Source: Bubalus kerabau
Taxonomy: Eukaryota; Chordata; Mammalia; Artiodactyla; Bovidae
NCBI RefSeq assembly: GCF_029407905.1
Contig: NC_073628.1
Span: 83,572,501 to 83,636,500 of the forward strand
DNA length: 64,000 bases
Direction: 5' to 3'
Positions 15,516-27,165 of the stretch are shown here, in pieces. Position 1 is the first letter of the stretch. Every line of letters begins with the position of its first letter. Made by a program: the position numbers and the translations under genes. A model generated the notes under the pieces. It worked only from the letters and a program-made list of their open reading frames with translations, made no database searches and was not told the origin of the DNA.

Positions 15516-16364
15516 TCTTCTTCTCTGCGACTGATATCCTGACCACTTGGGGTACTCAGGAGCCAGCTTGCCTGCCAATGGACCAGACCCAGTGACTGCA
15601 AATGGGACCCTTTTGTCCCTGGTCTCCTCCTGATGCGTACAACTGGCCAGAGTGCCCCGACCAGTAAGGAATAAGAGATTTTATTGACTTCTCTCCCCTG
15701 CCCTCTCTCTTTCCTCTCCTTAATCCTTCTTATCTTTCCCCTTTTTTCTAGTCCACTGGTCCTGGACACAGGAATCTGGTCTAAGGGCCTCAGCCTGAGC
15801 TGAGGATTGGAGACTGATCACCTCCACTTGGCAGAGAACTCGAATTCTGGTTCTGTTCTGGGCAGATTTCTGGTAGGGCCGAGTTCCAGTCCTCCCTTCT
15901 CTGGAAGCCCAGGGTAAAGTCCCATAACACCTGGGTATCTGCAGGTGGCAGGAGATGTCTGTAAGGCCACCCCTTTCACCCTCCTCTCCTGCCTCCTCCC
16001 TCTTCTTTCAACCTGGCTTCCTTTCCTCCCTTTGAAATGTTTGAAGACCTGAGATATGTTCCTTTACTCTGTTAGTACTTGGATCTAAAGTTCTGTGTCT
16101 TTATAGGAGATTTTCTGAGAGACTGTATTCTTGTATTTAAGGGAGTGTCTGAAGAGGACTGCCAGGTCTATATGTGTTTTAACTCTGTGTTCTGTGTTGT
16201 GATTTTTGATGGCCATTTTGCTTTGTCTGGCCACCATTTAGTTTAGACCTGCTGCCATTTTGTTAGCACTTGATTTTCTTTCCCTGTGCCTTGAGACCAG
16301 GGCTCTGGCTCTGTTCTCAGAAACACTTATCTAGACTATCTCTAACCCCTGAGACAGAGGAAAA

Positions 16365-16418
16365 ATGGGAAACAGCCTTGAAAAGTTTTATTTATTCCAA
16401 CTGTTTTTTATAAACTAG
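16365..16418 (+). pseudogene. gag-like start remnant of the ERV
   Basis: An ATG opening with Met-Gly-Asn, as in myristoylated Gag proteins, about 870 bases past the primer-binding site. The frame stops after 17 codons and the sequence beyond is AT-rich and not recognisable as Gag. The call rests on position and the first three residues. Confidence 0.3.
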
Positions 16419-16651
16419 TAAATTTTATATTGTAATATCTAATTCATGACTAAGCTTAGAAAATGAAGCTAGATCTTGCATTGTGTCTGTCTAAATATGT
16501 CTTGGTATGACTTTGTCTCTGGATAATATTTTTGAGGTTAATTTATAAATGAGCTCTATTTAATTGGCTTAAAGAAAAGTAAGTGCTTACAAATCAAATA
16601 ATTAAATAATAAATTCCAGGTTAATGTGCACTGGGAAATATTCAATATTAA

Positions 16652-19549
16652 ATCAGATCAGATCAGATCAGTCACTCAGTCATCTCCGACTCTTTGCGAC
16701 CCCATGAATCGCAGCACGCCAGGCCTCCTTGTCCATCACCAACTCCCAGAGTCCACTCAGACTCACATCCATTGAGTCAGTGATGCCATCCAGCCATCTC
16801 ATCCTCTGTCGTCCCCTTCTCCTCCTGCCCCCAATCCCTCCCAGCATCAGAGACTTTTCCAATGAGTCAACTCTTCGCATGAGGTGGCCAAAGTACTGGA
16901 GTTTCAGCTTTAGCATCATCCTTCCAAGGAAATCCTAGGGCTGATCTCCTTCAGAATGGACTGGTTGGATCTCCTTGCAGTCCAAGGGACTCTCAAGAGT
17001 CTTCTCCAACACCACAGTTTAAAACCATCAGTTCTTCGGTGCTCAGCCTTCTTCACAGTCCAACTCTCACGTCCATACATGACCACAGGAAAAACCCTAG
17101 CCTTGACTAGCCAGACCTTTGTTGGCAAAGTAATGTCTCTGCTTTTGAATATGCTATCTAGGTTGGTCATAACTTTCCTTCCAAGGAGTAAGCGTCTTTT
17201 AATTTCATGGCTGCAGTCACCATCTGCAGTGATTTTGGAACCCAGAAAAATAAAGTCTGACACTGTTTCCACTGTTTCCCCATCTATTTCCCATGAAGTG
17301 GTGGGACCGGATGCCATGATCTTCATTTTCTGAATGTTGAGCTTTAAGCCAACTTTTTCAGTCTCTGCTTTCACTTTCATCAAGAGGCTTCTGAGTTCCT
17401 CTTCACTTTCTGCCATAAGGGTGGTGTCATCTGCATATCTGAGGTTATTGATATTTCTCCCGGCAATCTTGATTCCAGCTTGTGTTTCTTCCAGTCCAGC
17501 GTTTCTCATGATGTACTCTGCATATAAGTTAAATAAACAGGGTGACAATATACAGCCTTCATGTACTCCTTTTCCTATTTGGAACCAGTCTGTTGTTCCA
17601 TGTCCAGTTCTAACTGTTGCTTCCTGACCTGCATACAAATTTCTCAAGAGGAAGGTCAGGTGGTCTGGTATTCCCATCTCTTTCAGAATTTTCCACAGTT
17701 GATTGTGATCCACACAGTCAAAGGCTTTGGCATAGTCAATAAAGCAGAAATAGATGTTTTTCTGGAACTTTCTTGCTTTTTCCATGATCCAGCGGATGTT
17801 GGCAATTTGATCTCTGGTTCCTCTGCCTTTTCTAAAACCAGCTTGAACATCAGGAAGTTCACGGTTCATGTATTGCTGAAGCCTGGCTTGGAGAATTTTG
17901 AGCATTACTTTACTAGCGTGTGAGATGAGTGCAATTGTGCGGTAGTTGGAACATTCTTTGGCATTGCCTTTCTTTGGGATTGGAATGAAAACTGACCTTT
18001 TCCAGTCCTGTGGCCACTGCTGAATTTTCCAAATTTGCTGGCATATTGAGTGCAGCACTTTCACAGCATCATCTTTCAGGATTTGGAAGAGCTCAACTGA
18101 AATTCCATCACCTCCACTAGCTTTGTTCGTAGTGATGCTTTCTAAGGCCCACTTGACTTCACATTCCAGGATGTCTGGCTCTAGGTCAGTGATCACACCA
18201 TCGTGATTATCTGGGTCGTGAAGATCTTTTTTGTATAGTTCTTCTGTGTATTCTTGCCATCTCTTCTTAATATCTTCTGCTTCTGTTAGGTCCATACCAT
18301 TTCTGTCCTTTATCGAGCCCATCTTTGCATGAAATGTTCCCTTGGTATCTCTGATTTTCTTGAAGAGATCCCTAGTCTTTCCCATTCTGTTGTTTTCCTC
18401 TATTTCTTTGCATTGATCGCTGAAGAAGGCTTTCTTATCTCTTCTTGCTGTTCTTTGGAACTCTGCATTCAGATGTTTATATTTTTCCTTTTCTCCTTTG
18501 CTTTTCGCTTCTCTTCTTTTCACAGCTATTTGTAAGGCCTCCCCAGACAGCCATTTTGCTTTTTTGCATTTCTTTTCCATGGGGATGGTCTTGATCCCTG
18601 TCTCCTGTACAATGTCACGAACCTCAGTCCATAGTTCATCAGGCACTCTATCTATCAGATCTAGGCCCTTAAATCTATTTCTCACTTCCACTGTATAATC
18701 ATAAGGGATTTGATTTAGGTCATACCTGAATGGTCTAGTGGTTTTCCCTACTTTCTTCAATTTCAGTCTGAATTTGGCAATAAGGAGTTCATGATCTGAG
18801 CCACAGTCAGCTCCTGGTCTTGTTTTTGCTGACTGTATAAAGCTTCTCCATCTTTGGCTGCAAAGAATATAATCAATCCGATTTCGGTGTTGACCATCTG
18901 GTGATGTCCATGTATAGAGTCTTCTCTTGTGTTGTTGGAAGAGGGTGTTTGTTATGACCAGTACATTTTCTTGGCAAAACTGTCGGTCTTTGCCCTGCTT
19001 CATTCTGTATTCCAAGGCCAAATTTGCCTGTTACTCCAGGTGTTTCTTGACTTCCTACTTTTGCATTCCAGTCCCCTATAATGAAAAAGACATCTTTTTT
19101 GGGTGTTAGTTCTAAAAGGTCTTGTAGGTCTTCATAGAACTGTTCAACTTCAGCTTCTTCAGCATTATTGGTTGGGACATAGACTTGGATAACTGTGACA
19201 TTGAATGGTTTGCCTTGGAAACGAACAGAGATCATTCTGTCGTTTTTGAGATTGCATCCAAGTACTGCCTTTCGGACTCTTTTGTTGACCATGATGGCCC
19301 CTCCATTTCTACTGAGGGATTCCTGCCTGCAGTAGTAGATATAATGGTCATCTGAGTTAAATTCACCCATTCCAGTCCATTTGAGTTCTCCGATTCCTAG
19401 AATGTCGACATTCACTCTTGCCATCTCTTGTTTGACCACTTCCAATTTGCCTTGATTCATGGACCTGACATTCCAGGTTCCTATGCAATATTGCTCTTTA
19501 CAGCATCGGACCTTGCTTCTATCACCGGTCACATCCACAGCTGGGTATG
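16652..19549 (-). mobile_element. BovB (RTE) LINE, near full length, inside the ERV
   Basis: About 2.9 kb; the minus strand reads 5' to 3' from 19549 down to a (TGATC)n tail at 16652-16672. It encodes an AP-endonuclease-like part (19538-18873) and a reverse transcriptase part (19021-16916, 701 codons open), separated by a frameshift near 18,870-19,020. Visible motifs: GTWNVRS and GDWNAKVG in the endonuclease, SDH at its end, FIDYAKAFD and YADD in the RT. A shared ATATTAA at 16645-16651 and 19550-19556 is the likely target duplication. Not a host gene; probably inactive because of the frameshift and the missing 5' end. Confidence 0.93.
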
Positions 19550-20097
19550 ATATTAATGTTTGTTTGTTGACCTATCTAATTATAAACATGTCTTAGAGTA
19601 ATTAAGTAGAATATTCTCATTGTACCTAGGTTTAATATAAGTTAAATATTATCATATCTGTTACAAGTTTGTCAACAAGGAAACTACCTCGAGTGAAGAA
19701 ACTTCTAAAAAAAATGTAAATGAGATATGAGCTTTTGGATAAACTCTATTAAGAATAATTATTCTTTAGAAATATCTGTCTAAAATAGTCTCTCCAGATG
19801 GACATAACTTGAATTTCTAAGGGTTGCGCTAAACAAAGTGTTGGAAGTCTGTAGCATAGTTAGGTAATTTCCAAATAAAATAAGATTTTGAAACATTTAC
19901 TACTAAACGCTAATTTCCTTTTACAGAGAAACAAAGAGATTTGGGACTATAAATGAATAATGTTTGGTGCCATCCTAAAATGTTCTAAGAAAGCAGGGGT
20001 TTTAGAAATTATCACTGGTATTTATGCTCACCAATCTATAAAATGCTAATATAAAAGTTAGTTCTTCATTGCTAAAGTAGGAAATGTGTTTTCAGTA

Positions 20098-20130
20098 AAA
20101 AAAAAAAAAATATATATATATATATATATG
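20098..20130. repeat. A-run followed by (TA)n
   Basis: About 14 A then ten TA units inside the ERV internal region; microsatellite. Confidence 0.85.
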
Positions 20131-20205
20131 AAAAAATACTAAAAAGTGTTATGCATGATCAGGATTTTCTAGAATTGGATTACAATTAGTTAGATAAATG
20201 GATTT

Positions 20206-20914
20206 TGTTAGGAATTACACAGCCATAAGTGAAGGAGGAAACAGACAGAGCTGGACTCCATCTTAGGCCAGGCTGCGAACATTAGGCTACACACATGGTC
20301 ACCCTCCCAATGGACTCTGAACTTTGTGCCCCATGTCTATAGAAGCAGCATACCAATGGGAAACCAGACCCCCTGGATAAAAGAGCCTCAGGACTTGTAC
20401 TTGGACTATCCGTTGCCTAAAAGAATATGCTAGTTATCTCTGTAACAGAACAAAGTCGTAAATTTCATTATGTTTATCGGGATATGACCACAGTCCTATT
20501 GATAAATGTCCACTGTTTATCTAGTCTTGTAACACATGAATCATGGGTTAACTTTGATCGTATCTCTCTTTGACCTTGTCCAGACTAGTTTCAAGGAATT
20601 TGGGGAGGTGGGTTTGAGCAAGTACACTTAGGGTATATAAAGTGAAAAAAAAAGTGAAGTAAAGTCGTTCAGTCATGTCCGGACTCTTTGCGACCCCATG
20701 GACTGTAGCCTACCAGGCTCTTCCATCCATGGGATTTTCCAGGCAAGAATACTGGAGTGGGTTGCCATTTCCTTCTCCATAGGGTATATAAGGTTTTCAC
20801 AAAAACTTGGCTAAGAGGATACTCTGCCTTGGGCCACCGGTGTAATAAACTGAACTCCACTATCTGCATTGTCCTTCTGAGTGAGTTTGTTTCCCGGAAC
20901 GCATGGCTACAACA
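20206..20914 (+). repeat. Second LTR nested inside the ERV (solo-LTR-like)
   Basis: Starts TGTTAGG and ends CTACAACA, with a TATATAA box near 20633/20784 and AATAAA at 20844-20849. It is unlike the LTRs at 15036/25343, so it is another family. About 560 bp once its SINE is removed. No clear target duplication is visible, so the boundaries are less certain than those of the host ERV. Confidence 0.6.
20641..20779 (-). mobile_element. BOV-A2-type SINE monomer inside the nested LTR
   Basis: Typical Bov SINE block (GTGTCCGGACTC..., CAAGAATACTGGAGTGGG) with a 12-bp target duplication TAGGGTATATAA at 20629-20640 and 20780-20791, duplicating the LTR's own TATA box. Confidence 0.85.
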
Positions 20915-21085
20915 TAAGAAAACTAGTTAGAGCCAACTAGGTGCAATATGGCAGAGCTGACTTTCACTAGACCTTGAGCCTTGGTATTTACGCCCATTGT
21001 GACACATCAACAAGCTAAACGATACACCCATCAACATTGGCTAAATCTGACCAAATGTTCTAAACCCTTTTAATTGATCTTTTCT

Positions 21086-21591
21086 ATCAGATCAGATCAG
21101 TTGCTCAGTCGTGTCCGACTCTTTGCGACCCCATGAATCGCAGCACGCCAGGCCTCCCTGTCCATCACCAACTCCCAGAGTTCACTCAGACTCACATCCA
21201 TCGAGTCAGTGATGCCATCCAGCCATCTCATCCTCTGTCGTCCCCTTCTCCTCCTGCCCCCAATCCCTCCCAGCATCAGAGACTTTTCCAATGAGTCAAC
21301 TCTTCGCATGGGTGGCCAAAGTACTGGAGTTTCAGCTTCAGCATCATTCCTTCCAGAGAAATCCCAGGGCTGATCTCCTTCAGAATGGACTGGTTGGATC
21401 TCCTTGCAGTCCAAGGGACTCTCAAGAGTCTTCTCCAACACCACAGTTCAAAAGCATCAATTCTTCGGTGCTCAGCCTTCTTCACAGTCCAACTCTCACA
21501 TCCATACATGACCACAGGAAAAACCATAGCCTTGACTAGACGAACCTTTGTTGGCAAAGTAATGTCTCTGCTTTTAAATATGCTGTCTTTT
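21086..21591 (-). mobile_element. BovB 3' fragment inside the ERV
   Basis: 5'-truncated copy ending in a (TGATC)n tail. Flanks TCTTTTCTATCA and TCTTTTCGATAA form a slightly diverged target duplication, so this is an independent insertion. Confidence 0.88.
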
Positions 21592-22589
21592 CGATAAAAC
21601 TCCCTAAATCGAATTCTTTTGAAATTCTTTTGACCTCTAGCTAACTTTGGGGTGCTTCAGAGGGCCCCTGAAACATCCCAAATAGAGATATTAAACTGTG
21701 TTTATTTGGTTGGTTAAATTACATGGAAAAGATTATCAAATGAGTAATAAATCCACTAATGTTATAATGTATGATAAAATCACTAATACAGATATCCTAG
21801 AAATTATGTGGAGTTCTTAACATTCTGATATGTCCTGGTGTTATAATGGAAAACCTGATGACTTCACAAAAGTTAACAAAGGACTGAATGAACCAGCGAA
21901 TATGTTTATAACTTTTATGGTTTCTATCTGAAAAATTACAGGTTTTAAACCTGTGTTTTCCAGGAGTAGGGAAAACCTTCCTCTCAAACTAATTATGACA
22001 ATAATTTGGTAAAATTATATGTTATAAGCAAAACAATTATATTTTCTCTCTATCTGACTCCTCCAGAGATTTGAAACTCTTAGGTTTCCAGTAAGTTTAT
22101 CGATTGAGTTAGGAAGGTTATCTCACTAACAGGTACAAAAATCTCAAGGAATTTTTGAGACCTTAAAAAGGGAAGAATTCACCTAGATTTGTTAGGAAAA
22201 ATCTGTGATAAGCCTTTGGTGTGAGTTTCCCATCCTTGTTTTATTTTAAAAATTCAGTCTGAGACTATAAATGTTTCAACAAAATAAAAAGTCTATGATG
22301 AATTATGGTTATATAAATCATCAGACCAAAATTAGTGAGAACAGATCTATTTTGCAAACAAGCTAGCCTTAATTTGGTTATATTGGATAAAAATGAGAGT
22401 AATTTTAGGGAGAAAAAATATTTCAATAAATGTTAAATCCCAGTTTGTTAATGGAGGTCTGCATGTAGTAAGACTAATTTCTTGGGTAGTTCTTTGCTGT
22501 TATGTGATATTAATGTAAAATTTAATTGAATTCTTAAAGAACACCCTGTTTGTTTCTGAAGCTTATCTCAGTAATCTATCTTTGGATGA

Positions 22590-22800
22590 AGATCAGATGC
22601 CTCATGACCTGCAACCAGGACTGGAAAAAGACATAATTTAAGGGACTGTCTCCAACCTGGATGGAAGGACTTTTTTTTATCAGGTACTCTTAACTAGCTC
22701 ATGCACAATGAAACTGAAGGGAAATTAACTCTTAGACTAATTCCCACTTCCAAAGGCCCCTACACTGGATTGGTCTATACAGAAGATAGCTGACCTGATC
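22590..22800 (+). pseudogene. Remnant of ERV pol, integrase C-terminal end
   Basis: Translating in shifting frames shows the LQPG element, a tryptophan within the following glycine/basic stretch, a VLLT-type strand and the closing lysine-rich segment typical of the gammaretroviral integrase C-terminal domain. At least one stop and two frameshifts break it. It lies 5' of the env remnant, as expected for pol before env. Confidence 0.55.
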
Positions 22801-25068
22801 TCACCTTAAAATGATGCTCAAATAGAGGAGAAACTACACTACACCAGGATGAGAAGATGACAACATCAGAGGTAGACAGCTTGCCCAAGATGCTGGACCT
22901 GATTTGTATGATCATTTATAATGTTTTCTTGACTTCTTAGACCTTTGCATATAAATCAAATGCTTTTCTATCATTGGCCTGATCCTAAGCTAATTTTAGA
23001 AATCAATCCAATTGTTGGGTTTGTGGCCAGTTATCTGTGTCTACTTCTGGGTTACCTTGGTAAATTTCTCTACTATAAGACTCTAACTGGTTGGCCCTGA
23101 GAAAATTTACTTAAAAAAAATTTATAGTCATATCCAGGTCACTGTGATATTACTAGATGGGATCTCCTCACCAGGCCAATTAATAATGCCTGCTCTGACT
23201 CTGGCCCTAAATTTGAGCTTTCTTCTATTACTCAAGCTCAAGCAGAGCAACAAGCAAAGTTTCAGCAAAGGAGGAAAAAATCTCCCACAATTATGGGATG
23301 GATTTATATAGATAACACCAGGCTATGGTAATTTAGGTTTAAAGTCTCCTCTGTGTTGGAAACAATTAAATCATACTAAGGATAATCAGTCTAGTAACAC
23401 TAGAAAACTGGGCTATGTGCCTTATAGACAGTACCAATATATAATTTTCCTGGAAGATAAAGATTCTACAGAGTAGACTAAGTCAGATGACCTGAGATAT
23501 ATCGGGCTACATCTAATGGAAGCTCTTAACTTAAGTCTTACTTGTGGCTTTACTAATACAGCTGGCTATGTTATTTGTATTTCACCTGTTTTATACAATT
23601 GCTGTTTCTTACACTCCCAAATGTGTGACTGAGGCCTCTGAAAGAATAATATATATTTGCATATGAGATCAATGATGGTAACAGTGTAACTCTAGATATG
23701 GGAAGAAGCGACGAGAGGGAATATTTTCCTGGACTTAGAGGCTAGTAAGACAGGTGGTCCAGAGAATTTTGGATACTGTTTTATGGCCTAGTCCAGTAAC
23801 AGCACATTGAGTGGCCTATCAACAAAATCTTTGCCAAACCTGAGAATGGACATTCTCAGCACCATGGGATAAAATGGTCATGAAATGCCCCCTTAAAATC
23901 ATGGTCAAGTTTATAAGCAAAAAGGGGCTCTGCCAACTGAAAACTGACACTTGCCATCTGTGTCTACAAAGATTAAATCATGGCCACTGCAACTGCTGAC
24001 TTTCAAAGCCCCTGAAAGGAGTTTAGGGTGAAAATCAGGAATGAGGCACTCTGCTTTTTATGAGTTCCAATTCTTGCATCTTCTCATACCTAGAGAAACA
24101 CTGACGTCATTAATGGTGACATCTGCTTTGGCTATTAAGGAAAATTTTTACAATTGAAAGTCAAAATAGAGTAGCCATGGTTCAGACATCCTGGGAAATA
24201 ACCAGGTGACCCTATGGGTATAATTTCAGATTAGACGTATTGCTAAACACTTGAGTTTTCTGAGTCGTGTCAGGCTTAGATGCCACCATTCTCAAAACAA
24301 TGTCTGCTGGAAGCTAGTAACTGCAACCTTACTTTTTATAAAACCAGGCAACTGGCTACCTGGCTACAAGTCTCCCCGAAGTGCCAGGTCCAGACTGGGT
24401 TTCAGGTCTTTTCTTCTAAAAAGAAAGGAGATTTATTTTGTCTATTAAAATTCCAGTTATCCCTCCTCCAGCTACTTCTAATTGGGTCTGTTACAACAAA
24501 ATGGCAGACCAAGGGATTGAGATTTTAATCATCCAAGGCTCAGATCTAGGACTTGGAACTCAGGAATACTTCCAATTCAGTGTCTATTCTCCAAGCTGAG
24601 GCAGTCCTATGCCCCGTTTTGACAGGAAGTTATCACAGTCATAGTTGCTCAGTTCCCTAAATTAAAACTGAATAGAATTCTGTAGGGCTCTGGAGATCTG
24701 TTCTGTGTTCTCCATTTCTTGTCTGTAGAATGTAGGCTTCATTCAGCCTCCTTGACCTTCCCTGAGTTCCAAAGGGTGGATTCAAACAAGCTAATCAGGG
24801 AAGGGAGGGGATACAGAAACAGGAGAAACAATCAAAGGTTGGTACAGCCTTGAGACAGAGTCCTGGTTCCTACTCAAAGAAATATGCATAACAACGTCTT
24901 TGAGTTCTTCTACAGAACTGGAGCCCCCACCCAGGTGGAGGATGGTAACTTCAGACTGAACACAAGATCCTGGAGCACAGCTCTGTTGGTTCAACAGCAA
25001 CCAATCAAAAAAAAAAAAAAGTCACAAACCCTGCAGCCCTCACCCCAAATGTTGCCTCCTGTCTCTGG

Positions 25069-25170
25069 GGACCAGTGATGACCATCCTGTTAGGTCTTCT
25101 GTTTGGCCCCTATTTGATCTCTAAGAGGAGCCAACAGTTTCAAACTAAAGTGCTGTTATTACAAGGGTGA
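25069..25170 (+). pseudogene. Remnant of ERV env transmembrane tail
   Basis: An open stretch ending in TGA at 25168-25170. It encodes a Leu-rich membrane-spanning segment, then Gly-Pro and a short basic, Gln-rich cytoplasmic tail, the pattern of the class I Env TM subunit. About 170 bases separate it from the 3' LTR. The upstream SU/TM region (about 22,850-25,060) is too decayed to read continuously. Non-functional. Confidence 0.55.
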
Positions 25171-25333
25171 ATGCTGGTTTCAGTCAAGGAAAAAAAAATA
25201 CCTTGACTTAGATCAGGTAGAGAGACTTCTGCTCTGCTAGGCAGGCCTATGCCCATGCACAGCAGGAAGAAGTTACAGAAGAAAGAGACCTCCGCCCCAA
25301 TTCCCAAGAAGTATCTTGAGTATGAAGCCTCTT

Positions 25334-25341
25334 GGGGGGAG
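25334..25341 (+). other. Polypurine-tract remnant
   Basis: GGGGGGAG immediately before the 3' LTR start at 25343, in the place of a retroviral plus-strand primer. Short and followed by one T, so decayed. Confidence 0.45.
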
Positions 25342-25342
25342 T

Positions 25343-25824
25343 TGTTATGGGAAGCACATTGATTGAAACCATCCACCCTGGCCAGGCACCATAGTAACTA
25401 TTTGCATGAGTTGTTTTGCGACAGGAAGTCCTGGTAAGGAACACGGAACTAATAAGCCACCCCAACCGGAAGAGTTCGGGAAAGGTCAAAAGGAGACACC
25501 ACATGTCCGACCACCTCCCAGAATCCTCCTCTCTGGCATCCATCTTGGCTGAACAAGGCGTGCACCACGAGGAAGGACTCTGAGTCAGAATGATTGGCTA
25601 AAGACAACCCAGAAACTAATCGCATCACCATAAAACCCGAGACTGCGAGCCACCCGGCAGAGCAGTTCTCCTGGGTTCCCTTACCCTACTGCTCTCCACC
25701 CGGGTGCCCTTTCCCAATAAAATCTCTTGCTTTGTCAGAACATGTGTCTCCTCAGACAATTCATTTCTGAGTGTTAGACAAGAGCCCAGTTTGGGGCCCT
25801 GGAAGGGTCCCCCTTCCTGCAACA
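25343..25824 (+). repeat. 3' LTR of the class I ERV
   Basis: 482 bp, begins TGTTATGGG and ends CCTGCAACA, with AATAAA at 25716-25721. It retains two short segments (about 6 and 17 bp) that the 5' LTR lacks, and more CpGs. Followed directly by the CTAA target duplication. Confidence 0.9.
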
Positions 25825-26040
25825 CTAAGAATGGAGATGATCCAGAGAATGAATCCTTGAATTGCTCTCAGCAAGTCAAATGGCAGGTGCTCTTGATCCC
25901 TAATCCTCCATGATTTAGGAACTTCCAGGGAGGCACCTTTTGCATACATTTTTGCTTCTTCTTATACCAATAATCCATGGTTATTGTAGAAAAATTAGAA
26001 ATTAGATCAAGTGGAAAAATAAACATGAAAATAAATACAG

Positions 26041-26262
26041 GGACTTCCCCCGTGGTCCAGTGGTTAAGAAGCTGCCTTCCAATGCAGGGGATGCAGGTTT
26101 GATCCCTGGTTGGGGAACTAAGATCCCACATGCTTTGAGGCAACTAGCCCCTTGCACGGCAACTACTGAGCTGTGCACTCTGGAGCCCACGTGCCACAGT
26201 GAAAGATCCTGCATGCTGCAACTAAGACCTGATGCAGTCAAATAAATAAAAAAATTTTTAAA
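26041..26262 (+). mobile_element. ART2A-type SINE downstream of LEFTY2
   Basis: Plus-strand copy beginning GGACTTCCCCCGTGGTCCAG with an AATAAATAAAAA tail. Flanks GAAAATAAATACAG and GAAATTAAATACACAG suggest a target duplication. Confidence 0.85.
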
Positions 26263-26303
26263 GAAATTAAATACACAGACACAAAGTGAAACATCACTTC
26301 TAT

Positions 26304-26309
26304 TTTATT
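26304..26309 (-). promoter_or_regulatory. LEFTY2: Probable poly(A) signal of LEFTY2
   Basis: AATAAA on the minus strand 857 bases past the stop codon, predicting a 3' UTR of about 880 nt. It lies just beyond an ART2A-type SINE on the plus strand (26041-26262), so the transcript would end before the SINE. Confidence 0.5.
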
Positions 26310-27165
26310 TCAGCAGATTATCTACATGCAATTATTTTCTTTTTGCTAAGTTTCAGAAAACCATGTAAATATATGTGAGTTCTGGTGAGAAGTTCTCTAA
26401 AACAGTGGAGGAAATAACCTAAATAGTTTAGCACAGCAATGCTCTGTCTCCAGAGGAGCAGAGCAGTGGGTGAGAGTAGGGTTGTCCGATCCCCAGGGCG
26501 ATGAAGTCCCAGAGCCAAATCCCAAATCCTTCTTTTTAAAAGGAAATGGTGGCCCAAAGGGCACAGTTTATGGCCCTATTAGATCCAGAAATCAGGGGTC
26601 CCAATTCCCTGTCCACTGCCCCTAGGCTAAAGCCCTTCACCCTCCCTTCTAGCACTCTCTCAGGGGAATGGGGACCCAAGTATATTTACAGAAGCCCAGA
26701 ATAGGCCAACATTTTGGTAAGTGGGGATTCTTTTTAGATTTTCTCCTTGCCTAGGGGAAACAGAGGGATGTTTTGTTTTGTTTTGTTTTAATTCATCATC
26801 TGATAGAGTAAGTCAGTCGATTTTCCCAGTTCTCATTATAGGGTGTGTTGTCCCACACTCAGCTGAGAATTTGCTAGAGAACAGAAACTCGGAGCTGACA
26901 GTCTGTCCATGCTCAGCTGTATCCTTTAACAAGTTGGCTGAAATTTCCTTCTACAGCGCTGCCACCCGGGTTGCATTAGTTACTCATGTAAGTGCTCAGG
27001 GCGAGTGATGGACAGGAGGGCAAGAAACAGAAGAACACACAAAAAAGTTACAAGAGGTGCACTCGGTTGATGCAGGGCTAACTTGCTAAGTAGAAAATTA
27101 AGACCTGTGTTAAGACCTGCTTTGTGCACATGCCTAGTCAGAGGCCTTCATGCTACACTCCACAC

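Larger units (their letters stand above)
15036..25824 (+). mobile_element. Class I (gamma-type) endogenous retrovirus, decayed provirus with nested insertions
   Basis: Two direct LTRs (15036-15495 and 25343-25824), both TG...CA, flank an internal region. The provirus is bounded by the 4-bp duplication CTAA (15032-15035 and 25825-25828), the length typical of gammaretroviral integration. A primer-binding site follows the 5' LTR and a short purine run precedes the 3' LTR. Internal remnants: a short gag-like start (16365), the C-terminal end of pol integrase (about 22590-22800) and the membrane-spanning tail of env (25069-25170). All frames are broken by stops and indels. Later insertions: BovB 16652-19549, an unrelated LTR 20206-20914 holding a SINE, and a BovB fragment near 21090-21590. 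Without these, about 6.7 kb of retroviral sequence remains, so parts of gag-pol are missing or unrecognisable. Replication-incompetent. Confidence 0.88.

Noticed and set aside
16916..19021. 701-codon open frame as a host gene
   Set aside because: It carries the BovB reverse transcriptase (YADD, FIDYAKAFD) and the BovB 3' tail; a LINE, not a cellular gene.
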